Part shown: one piece after another, positions 5,622 through 13,087 of the stretch
How the letters are laid out: each line of letters opens with the position of its first letter
Position numbering within the stretch: the stretch's first letter is position 1
NCBI RefSeq assembly: GCF_000497445.1
Contig: NZ_CM002285.1
Span: forward strand, 6,364,171-6,378,295
Origin: Streptomyces roseochromogenus subsp. oscitans DS 12.976
GTDB taxonomy: Bacteria; Actinomycetota; Actinomycetes; Streptomycetales; Streptomycetaceae
Direction of reading: 5' to 3'
Length of the DNA stretch: 14,125 nt
Position numbers and translations under genes: made by a program
Notes under the pieces: model-generated
What the model was told of the DNA's origin: nothing
Database searches by the model: none
Seen by the model: only the letters and a program-made list of their open reading frames with translations

Positions 5622-6842
5622 ATGAAGCCGCTCACCCGTCGTGCCGCCGCCCTCGGTCTGGCCTGCTCCGCCCTCGTCGGTGTCACCGCTGGATCGGGTG
5701 CATCGGCCTTCGCCGCCGACGGCACAAGCTCCAGCGCCACGACGGCCTTTCCGGCGCTGAACCCGTCCGCGCTTGAGGCCGCCATCCAGACGCGGCCCTC
5801 CGACAACGCCTCCGGCGCGATCGCCCTGGTGGCCGAGCCGGGCCAGCTGTGGAAGGGCTCCACCATCGACAGTCAGACCGGCCGGAGGATCCCGGCGAAC
5901 GCACACTTCCACGCCGGCAGCATCTCCAAGGTCTTCGAGACCACCGTCATCCTCCAACTCGCGGCAGAAGGCCGGATAGACCTCGACCAGACCATCCAGC
6001 AGTACATGCCCGGCCTGCTGCCGGACACCTTCCAGCCGATCACCGTCCGCGAGCTGATCAACTACACCAGCGGCCTCCCGAACGTGGACGAGGGCAAGCC
6101 CGCCGACAGCGCCGACGACACGATCGCCAGCCGATACACCTACCGGACCTTCGACGAGATCATCCAGGACACCTTGCGCCCAGCCGACCGCCCGTGGCCC
6201 GGCCCGCACTTCGCCCCCGGTACCAAGCAGGAGTACAACTCCCTCGGCTTCCGGATCGCGGGCAAGCTCATCGAGCAGATCACCGGCAACTCCTTCAAGG
6301 AGGAGGTCACCGACCGCATCCTGGAGCCGCTGCACCTCGAACAGACCTCGGTGCCCGAGGACAACCCCAAGATGCCCCGGCCCTACCTGCACGGCTACAT
6401 GACCGACAGCCAGGGCGAGGCGGTGGACGTCAGCGAGCAGGGCGGCGACCCGTCCAACATGATCTCCGCCCCGGCCGACCTGGACCACTTCATGACCGCG
6501 CTGTTCCAAGGCCGTCTGCTGCCCACCGCGCAGCAGAACGAACTGTTCACCCTGCCCAAGGACAACGAGGGCAAGCTCGTCCCGTTCGTCGGTGGCACCT
6601 CCTGCAACAAGGTGGCCTGTTTCGGCGCCGGCCTGATGTCCACACCACTGCCGAACGGTGCCGTGCTCTGGGGCAAGACGGGCCACGACGACGGCTACGC
6701 CAACGGCATGTTCGCCACCCGTGATCTGTCCGTCCGCGCGGTCTACTCGGTCTCCAACCTGAGCCTCGACTTCGGCGCTCCCACCCACCTGTCCAACCGC
6801 CTGCTTGCGGCAGTCCTGAATCCCACCACCTCGCACAACTGA
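5622..6842 (+). CDS. Secreted serine hydrolase (S12 / class C beta-lactamase-like, DD-carboxypeptidase type)
   Basis: 406 residues from ATG 5622, with ACGGAG 8 bases upstream; a GTG at 5613 overlaps that site and is less likely. Residues 1-32 are a signal peptide (MKPLTRRAAALGLACSALVG..., probable cleavage after AFAA32). The catalytic SxxK is S100-I-S-K103 in HAGSISKVFETT. The second motif is Y205-N-S in EYNSLGFRIAGKLIEQITG, and the third is K352-T-G-H in WGKTGHDDGYANGMF. The order and spacing fit the S12 penicillin-binding/esterase fold; such proteins include D-alanyl-D-alanine carboxypeptidases, D-aminopeptidases and esterases, so the substrate cannot be stated. Asn is usual as the third residue of the YxN motif; Ser is found here. 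Two Cys in GTSCNKVACFG may form a disulphide. It acts outside the cell; expression may be controlled through the hairpin leader. Confidence 0.9.
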   Translation: MKPLTRRAAALGLACSALVGVTAGSGASAFAADGTSSSATTAFPALNPSALEAAIQTRPSDNASGAIALVAEPGQLWKGSTIDSQTGRRIPANAHFHAGSISKVFETTVILQLAAEGRIDLDQTIQQYMPGLLPDTFQPITVRELINYTSGLPNVDEGKPADSADDTIASRYTYRTFDEIIQDTLRPADRPWPGPHFAPGTKQEYNSLGFRIAGKLIEQITGNSFKEEVTDRILEPLHLEQTSVPEDNPKMPRPYLHGYMTDSQGEAVDVSEQGGDPSNMISAPADLDHFMTALFQGRLLPTAQQNELFTLPKDNEGKLVPFVGGTSCNKVACFGAGLMSTPLPNGAVLWGKTGHDDGYANGMFATRDLSVRAVYSVSNLSLDFGAPTHLSNRLLAAVLNPTTSHN

Positions 6843-6885
6843 CTTCGCCCTTTGCGTCGAGGCGCCCGCGGCATCGCCCGCCTGA

Positions 6886-6903
6886 GCGGCCTGGCCTGGC
6901 CGC
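6886..6903 (+). terminator. Weak hairpin after the serine hydrolase gene
   Basis: GCGGCC (6886-6891) and GGCCGC (6898-6903) form a 6-bp GC stem with a 6-base loop, 43 bases past the stop. No T-tract; a short stem, so low confidence. Confidence 0.35.
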
Positions 6904-6998
6904 CAACTGCACCTTTGGGAGAACAGCACCCCGGGCAGCGTCGAGCACCACCCGGCAAGGATTCGATCCCACTCCTGAAGCGGTGATTCACTGGCCAG

Positions 6999-7373
6999 AT
7001 GAACACGTTCGATCACTATCTCCCGGACTGGGAGTTCGGCGAAGACTGGCGGCCAGTGGTCGAACACCTGGCGGCCCGTGTTACGAGCTGGCCGAGTGGA
7101 GCGCCGGAACCGGAAGACTTTTGCGTGGACTTCCCCGCCGACGTGCAATGGACAGAGGGCCTGCTGGTGTGGACGCGACTCGGGAGTATCTGCCTGGGCG
7201 GACAGATCGACCGTACAGGTCTGCGCTGTGGCACCCTGAACCCACACAATCCGGGAGACCATCTCGACTGCCGCTTCATCCTTCTCGGCGAGGGAAGATC
7301 CCTTTCTGATCTGGTGGACGCGCTTCTTGACTGGGTGACCGCCCAGGCGGGTCGGGCTGACATCCACGGCTGA
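6999..7373 (+). CDS. Hypothetical protein, 124 aa
   Basis: ATG 6999 to TGA 7371-7373. The protein is acidic and Trp-rich (DWEFGEDWRPVVEHLAARVTSW near the N-terminus; WTEGLLVWTRLGSICLGGQID around 51-71; GEGRSLSDLVDALLDWVTA near the C-terminus), with no signal peptide or membrane segment. The composition and alternation of hydrophobic strands and a C-terminal amphipathic helix suggest a small folded alpha/beta domain. No clear ribosome binding site precedes the ATG. I do not recognise a family. It lies between the serine hydrolase and the broken GntR gene, in the accessory stretch, so it may be a passenger gene. Confidence 0.55.
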   Translation: MNTFDHYLPDWEFGEDWRPVVEHLAARVTSWPSGAPEPEDFCVDFPADVQWTEGLLVWTRLGSICLGGQIDRTGLRCGTLNPHNPGDHLDCRFILLGEGRSLSDLVDALLDWVTAQAGRADIHG

Positions 7374-7403
7374 CGCCAACGAGTCCGAACAGAGACGGAT
7401 CCA

Positions 7404-7882
7404 AGCGGCCAGCGGCGCACCATCCGCCGGGCGCAGGAGCTGCTGATCTCCCAGGGTGTGCTGGAAGGCCGCGCCGGGTCGGGCACGTACGTTGCCGAGC
7501 CCCGGAAGCGGGTCCGGGTCGTCCGGTCGTCGGCCCCGGAACAGCCCAGCGGATCGCCGTTTCGCGCGGACATGAAGGCCGTGGGCAAGCAGGGTGATTT
7601 GGGAGAGCCGCACCGACGCCAAGGTGCCGGCTGCACGCCGGTGCTGGTGTCGTGAACCGCATGGCCGCGATCGGTGTCACGGTCAGCCACGCCGTGGAGC
7701 AGCCCGAGCCGAGGCAGGCGACCGTCGAGGAGGCGTCGATACTCGGCATCCAGAAGGCCGCGCTCGTCACGCACATCCGGCGGACCTACTACAGCGACCA
7801 AGGGCGGCCCGTCGAGACGGCGGACATCGTGGTGCCCGCCGCGCACTGCGAGATCGTCTACGAGATCCCGATCAACCGTTAG
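7404..7882 (+). pseudogene. Broken GntR/HutC-type (UTRA) transcriptional regulator in three reading frames
   Basis: Three blocks of one regulator are visible. Frame A (about 7407-7593) gives the end of the winged helix-turn-helix: RRTIRRAQELLISQGVLEG, then RAGSGTYVAEPRKRVRVVRSS, then SPFRADMKAVGKQGD. Frame B resumes at about 7597 with WESRTDAKVPA, the expected continuation of KQGD; the shift is explained by one extra T in GATTTGGG at 7592-7598. Frame C (about 7634-7882) gives the end of the UTRA ligand domain: HAGAGVVNRMAAIGVTVSHAVEQ, then ATVEEASILGIQKAALVTHIRRTYYSDQGRPVETADIV, ending EIVYEIPINR. The family's middle part, roughly 50-60 residues, is missing between VPA and HAG, and the first helices of the DNA-binding domain are also absent. 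The tail overlaps the convergent HAD gene by 4 bases. No functional regulator can be made. Confidence 0.8.
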
Positions 7883-8373
7883 TCGGCGCTCTCAGCAGCG
7901 AGCCAATCGCCGAGCGCCGAGAAGTCGGCGTCTACGAGCCCTTGAGCCGGGTCGACGCGATGAAGCAGCGACGGCCCAGGATGTTGGGCATCGACCCACA
8001 AGCGATCCATGGCGCCGATTTCGTCGTCGACCCAGATGAACGGTCGACCGTCGGCCCACTCGACCAAGGGGCGAGTCTTCCAGTGCAGGCCGCGGGGTCC
8101 GTCGTCGGCGCCGGTGTCCGGCCACTCCACCACCGCCAGCTTCGGCAGTCCAAGGCGCGGGGCGACGGCCTCGTTCGCGTCCTCCATCCACGTCGTGGCC
8201 CACACGAGATGGCAGCCCAGGGCGAGGAGACGCGATCCGATGCCGGGATCCAGTCGATCAAGCAGCGGGTTGCCCTGATCGAAAGACGTCGAGGAGCCGT
8301 GCGAGGCCCCGAACGGGATGAGCGGCCCGTCGACGTCGAGGAAGAGGATGGGGCGCTCCGCTGCGCTGGTCAC
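7879..8373 (-). CDS. HAD-like hydrolase domain protein
   Basis: 164 residues from GTG at 8371-8373; an upstream in-frame start (8457) would add 28 residues of low-complexity sequence and is rejected. HAD motif I is FLDVDGPLIPFG (Asp13, Asp15); VWATTWMEDAN supplies the motif II Thr; WKTRPLVEW supplies the motif III Lys; FIWVDDEIGAMD carries the motif IV acidic pair. All four positions are present, so phosphatase-type activity is plausible. The short length and missing cap domain match a streptomycete family of small HAD proteins usually annotated as 'HAD domain-containing' with unknown substrate. The ribosome binding site is poor. It converges on the GntR remnant (stops overlapping) and diverges from ettA with 242 bases between starts. 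Confidence 0.8.
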   Translation of the reverse strand: MTSAAERPILFLDVDGPLIPFGASHGSSTSFDQGNPLLDRLDPGIGSRLLALGCHLVWATTWMEDANEAVAPRLGLPKLAVVEWPDTGADDGPRGLHWKTRPLVEWADGRPFIWVDDEIGAMDRLWVDAQHPGPSLLHRVDPAQGLVDADFSALGDWLAAESAD

Positions 8374-8615
8374 AGCGGCACGATAGCCCGGCGCGGTGGC
8401 GGCGGGGACTCTGCTTCCTGGGCCGTCCCTGAGCCGTCCGAGGGTGCCCGAGGCCACCCAACGGCGACCGACAGCGACAGTCGAGCCACTGTCACCACCA
8501 CCGAAACCCCAGGTCAGAGCGCCCGGACCAAACGGGTTTCCATCCAGGCCTGGCCGTCGGGCAAGATGGGATGTATCTGCCCACTGCCTGATTTCAAGCT
8601 GCCGGACGGTTTCTC
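8374..8615. other. Divergent intergenic region, HAD gene / ettA
   Basis: This 242-base stretch must hold the ettA promoter and that of the HAD gene. A small dyad GACAGT-N6-ACTGTC lies at 8476-8493. The AT-richer segment around 8562-8580 (AAGATGGGATGTATC) is the best candidate for a -10 area of ettA, but no matching -35 box was certain. Open frames here are low-complexity. Confidence 0.35.
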
Positions 8616-10280
<1,665 letters not shown>

Positions 10281-10286
10281 TCGGTC

Positions 10287-10700
10287 TTGCGCCACATCTA
10301 CCGCTGCCCGTTGCGCTGGTCGGACATGGACGCGTACGGACACGTCAACAACGCGATCTTCCTCCGCTATCTGGAGGAGGCCCGTATCGACTTCACGTCC
10401 CTCAGGGGCGCGGAGTCCAAGCAGGGGTCCGTGGTGGCGCGCCATGAGATCGACTACCGCCGCCAGCTCGTCCACCGGCCCACGCCCGTGGACATCGAGC
10501 TGTGGGTCACGGAGATCAAGGCCGCCTCCTTCACCGTCTCCTACGAGGTGAAGGACGCGGACGCGATCTATGTGACGGCCCGGACCGTGGTCGTCCCGTT
10601 CGACTTCGAGAGGCAGCGGCCGCGCCGGATCACCGAGGGGGAGCGGGAGTTCCTCCAGCGGTACACGGACGAGGCTGCCGAGGAGGCCGTCGCCGCATGA
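10287..10700 (+). CDS. Hotdog-fold acyl-CoA thioesterase (4HBT type)
   Basis: 137 residues from TTG 10287, six bases after the ettA stop; the start gives MRHIYRCPLRWSDMDAYGHVNN. The 4HBT signature is clear: D13-M-D15-A-Y-G-H-V-N-N, followed by the long helix IFLRYLEEARIDF and the strands HEIDYRRQLVHRPTPVDIELWV, ASFTVSYEV and YVTARTVVVPFDF. Asp15 is the likely catalytic acid by family analogy. Such YbgC/FadM-like enzymes hydrolyse acyl-CoA thioesters; chain length cannot be told from sequence. The ribosome binding site is weak, consistent with translational coupling to ettA. The stop overlaps the next start (ATGA), so it is in the same operon. Confidence 0.88.
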   Translation: MRHIYRCPLRWSDMDAYGHVNNAIFLRYLEEARIDFTSLRGAESKQGSVVARHEIDYRRQLVHRPTPVDIELWVTEIKAASFTVSYEVKDADAIYVTARTVVVPFDFERQRPRRITEGEREFLQRYTDEAAEEAVAA

Positions 10701-11374
10701 CGGTGCTGCACCTGGCCGACGAGACGGAGGCGGCCGACCTCGCCGCCTTCCTCTCCCGGCTGCTCCACTACGACCGTGGAGCCGCGGTGCGCCTGCAGGC
10801 GGCCGGTACGGCGCTCGCCGTGTTCGGCCGGCCGCCGTCCTTCGAGGTGCTCGCCGTCCGCGCGGTACGGCTGGCCAAGCCGTACGAGAACGGGCTCGAC
10901 GTCACCCTCGACGTGACCGTCTCCGCCGGTCAGTTGCTGGAGTCCGTGGACGAGCGCGCGGCCACCGCCGGCGTACCGGCCGCGGTGACCGGTCCGCCGT
11001 GGGCCGGTGTGCTGCCGCCGCGCGGCGGCTGGCGGGCCGTACCGGGGCTGCCCGCCCCGGACGCGCTGCGGGCGACCGTTGCCGCGGCGGTCGCCGAGTT
11101 CCGGTCGCGTACGGAGGAGCTGGCGCCGGACGGCCGTACCCGCGCGGAGCTGGACCGGATCGGGCGGGACATCTGGTCCCGGGAGATCGGGCGGACCGGG
11201 CTTCCGGTGCGGGCCGTGCACGCGGCCCAGTCCCTGGGCTTCCTGCGGCCCGGGGTCGGTCCCGCCGATACCGGGCTGTTCTCCTCCGGGGCATGGCTCC
11301 GGCTGCGCACCCCCTACGGGTCCGTCGCCGTGCGACGGGCCGGGCTCGGGGCGCTCGGCGTCAGCGTGCGGTGA
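10697..11374 (+). CDS. Conserved-looking protein of unknown function, third gene of the ettA operon
   Basis: 225 residues. ATG 10697 overlaps the thioesterase stop (ATGA), with AGGAGG at 10681-10686 inside the upstream gene. The N-terminal part is alpha/beta: MTVLHLADETEAADLAAFLSRLLHYDRGAAVRLQAAG, AVFGRPPSFEVLAVRAVRLAKP, DVTLDVTVSAGQLLESVD. The middle has a Pro/Gly-rich loop (VTGPPWAGVLPPRGGWRAVPG) and the C-terminus contains helices (RAELDRIGRDIWSREIG) and a final beta hairpin (GAWLRLRTPYGSVAVRRAG). It is soluble, without signal peptide or membrane segments. I recall such a protein next to ettA and the thioesterase in streptomycetes but know no function. Coupling to the two genes suggests co-expression, not a shared reaction. 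Confidence 0.8.
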   Translation: MTVLHLADETEAADLAAFLSRLLHYDRGAAVRLQAAGTALAVFGRPPSFEVLAVRAVRLAKPYENGLDVTLDVTVSAGQLLESVDERAATAGVPAAVTGPPWAGVLPPRGGWRAVPGLPAPDALRATVAAAVAEFRSRTEELAPDGRTRAELDRIGRDIWSREIGRTGLPVRAVHAAQSLGFLRPGVGPADTGLFSSGAWLRLRTPYGSVAVRRAGLGALGVSVR

Positions 11375-11390
11375 CCGACTTCGGTCACCG
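11369..11390 (+). terminator. Hairpin closing the ettA operon; contains the last stop codon
   Basis: CGGTGACCG (11369-11377) and CGGTCACCG (11382-11390) form a perfect 9-bp stem with loop ACTT. The stop codon TGA (11372-11374) is inside the left arm. There is no T-tract, but position and stability fit a terminator or 3'-end stabiliser. Confidence 0.6.
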
Positions 11391-11457
11391 GGTGTCGTCC
11401 GGCCACACCCCGATGTGGTCCTTTGCCAGCTCCGGGGCCACACGGTCGCAGATGCGC

Positions 11458-11473
11458 CAGCACCGCGGTGCTG
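11458..11473. other. 16-bp perfect palindrome between the ettA operon and glbO
   Basis: CAGCACCGCGGTGCTG is perfectly self-complementary and lies between the two convergent units. It could be a second, bidirectional terminator element or a protein site. The surrounding 11391-11584 has no convincing gene; a short minus-strand open frame (11385-11513, no start) reads protein-like near its end (ICDRVAPELAKDHIGVWPDDTR) and may be a scrap. Confidence 0.4.
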
Positions 11474-11584
11474 ACAGAGCGGGTCGGCTCCGGGTAAGCG
11501 GTTGCCGACCGGTCTATGCCGGATCGTGACCGGAATGCGGCGATGTGTGACCAGAACCCGACCTTCAGTGGCGCGAGTTCGGGC

Positions 11585-11989
11585 TCACTCTGGCGTGTTC
11601 ACCATCGACGCGGCCGCGTACGTCAGATAGTTCCACAGCGTCGTCTCGTGCTCCTCGGACAGCCCGAGTTCGTCGACGGCCACCCGCATGTGCCGCAGCC
11701 AGGCGTCGTGCGCCGCGCGGTCCACGGTGAACGGGGCGTGCCGCATCCGCAGCCGTGGGTGGCCGCGGTTGTCGCTGTAGGTGGTGGGGCCGCCCCAGTA
11801 CTGCATCAGGAACAGGGCGAGCCGCTCCTCGGCCGGGCCCAGGTCCTCCTCCGGGTACATCGGCCGCAGGATCGGGTCCTCGGCGACTCCCTCGTAGAAA
11901 CGGTGGACGAGCCGCCGGAAGGTCTCCTCCCCGCCGACCTGCTCGTAGAAGGTCTGCTCCTGAAGCGTGCCGCGCCGAATCTCTGTCAC
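11585..11989 (-). CDS. glbO: Group II truncated haemoglobin (GlbO type)
   Basis: 134 residues from GTG at 11987-11989 to TGA at 11585. The sequence follows mycobacterial trHbO closely from FYEQVGGEETFRRLVHRFY to the C-terminus. Key positions: Tyr32 (B10), Tyr45 (CD1, in RPMYPEEDL), proximal His84 (F8, in RMRHAPF) and Trp97 (G8, in DAWLRHM), plus the family block QYWGGPTTYSDNRGHPRLR. These residues define group II haem pockets that bind O2 very tightly and are linked to redox or NO/peroxide chemistry instead of oxygen storage. The ribosome binding site is weak. The gene diverges from the methyltransferase with 79 bases between the starts, so the promoters must overlap or one transcript must have little leader. 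Confidence 0.93.
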   Translation of the reverse strand: MTEIRRGTLQEQTFYEQVGGEETFRRLVHRFYEGVAEDPILRPMYPEEDLGPAEERLALFLMQYWGGPTTYSDNRGHPRLRMRHAPFTVDRAAHDAWLRHMRVAVDELGLSEEHETTLWNYLTYAAASMVNTPE

Positions 11990-12068
11990 CCGTACATCGT
12001 CTCAGACGGGGCGACCCAGGACTCAAGGCTTAGGACCCGCAGGACCGGCTCGACCCTACTGTGGACCC

Positions 12069-13064
12069 ATGGGTATGGGTGTGGGCCTGGGTGCATACGA
12101 CACCGGGATCGAGGCCCTGGCCGCCGTCGCGCGGGCCGCGCTGGTGCGGGAGATCGACGCCGAGGGAGCCTTTGCCGGGGACCCGGTGTGGCGGGAGGCG
12201 TTCGCGGCGGTGCCCCGGCATCCGTTCGTGCCCTACTACTACGTCGCCGGGCGGCGCGGCCACGAGCGCCGCTGGGGCGAGAGCCCCGACCGGGAGGCTC
12301 GCGAGCGCTGGGTGCGCGGCGCTTACGAGGACGTGCCGCTGGCCACCCGGCTGCGCGACGGCGAGCTGGTCTCCTCCAGCAGCCAGCCCTCCCTGATGGC
12401 GCGGATGCTGGTCGCGCTGCAGGTGGCGGACGGGAACCGGGTGCTGGAGGTGGGCGCGGGCACCGGCTACAACGCGGCCCTGCTCGCTTTCCGGCTCGGC
12501 GACGACGGCCTCGTCACCACCATCGATCTGGAGCCGGAGATCACCGAGTCCGCCCGCCGGCACCTGGACGCGGTCGGCTTCCATCCGGCCGTCGTCACCG
12601 GCGACGGCGCGCGCGGAGCGCCCGAACGCGCCCCCTTCGACCGGATCATCGCCACCTGCGAGCTGCCCACCGTCCCGCGCGCCTGGCTCGCCCAGTGCCG
12701 CCCCGGCGCCCGGATCCTGACCCCGTTGGCCACCGGCCTGCTCGCGCTCACGGTCCGGGACGCGGCACACGCCGAGGGCGGATTCCTGCCCACGGCCGCC
12801 TACTTCGTACCGCTGCGCGGCGAGGGCAGGGTGGAGCCGGAGGACGTGTCGCTCGCCGGGCTGCCGGACCGGGCCCGCGAGCAGGAGACGTTCCGCTTCC
12901 TGCTCGCGCTGACCCGGGGCACCCTCGATCCGCGGGAGGCCTACGCGCTGTGGGAGCGCGAGGGCGTGCCGGAGCGGGAGCGGTACGGCGTCACGGTCGA
13001 CGGCGAGCACGCCCGGGCCTGGCTGGACGACCCGGCGGGGCCGTACGCCTGGCCGTTGCCGTGA
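12069..13064 (+). CDS. SAM-dependent methyltransferase, PCMT (protein-L-isoaspartate)-like
   Basis: 331 residues from ATG 12069 (a second ATG two codons on is possible); no good ribosome binding site is seen, and a leaderless or near-leaderless transcript is conceivable. The PCMT pattern is present: AFAAVPRHPFVPYYY (about 41-55), SSSSQPSLMARMLVALQ, then SAM motif I VLEVGAGTGYN (125-135), VTTIDLEPEITESARRHL and the motif II region PFDRIIATCELPTVPRAW. Beyond the usual 210 residues of repair PCMTs there is a C-terminal extension (about 240-331) rich in Arg/Glu. Actinobacterial long PCMT-like proteins include both repair enzymes and peptide-modifying enzymes; there is no precursor peptide nearby, so the substrate is undetermined. 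The gene converges on the FHA gene with 15 bases between the coding ends. Confidence 0.82.
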   Translation: MGMGVGLGAYDTGIEALAAVARAALVREIDAEGAFAGDPVWREAFAAVPRHPFVPYYYVAGRRGHERRWGESPDREARERWVRGAYEDVPLATRLRDGELVSSSSQPSLMARMLVALQVADGNRVLEVGAGTGYNAALLAFRLGDDGLVTTIDLEPEITESARRHLDAVGFHPAVVTGDGARGAPERAPFDRIIATCELPTVPRAWLAQCRPGARILTPLATGLLALTVRDAAHAEGGFLPTAAYFVPLRGEGRVEPEDVSLAGLPDRAREQETFRFLLALTRGTLDPREAYALWEREGVPERERYGVTVDGEHARAWLDDPAGPYAWPLP

Positions 13065-13074
13065 CCGTCCCCCG

Positions 13075-13087
13075 GGGCCCTAGGCCC
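13075..13087. terminator. Weak dyad between the convergent methyltransferase and FHA genes
   Basis: GGGCC-CTA-GGCCC (13075-13087) spans the FHA stop codon (CTA on this strand, 13080-13082); CCCCGGGG lies just before it. The stem is only 5 bp, so function as a bidirectional terminator is uncertain. Confidence 0.3.

Noticed and set aside
6957..6970. GGATTCGATCCC, resembling a tRNA T-arm
   Set aside because: No acceptor, D or anticodon arm can be placed around it, so a tRNA or tRNA-derived attachment site is not supported.
5592..7622. Minus-strand open frame of 676 codons
   Set aside because: It is antisense to the serine hydrolase, the 124-aa gene and the GntR remnant; the product is Val/Gly/Arg-rich without domains.
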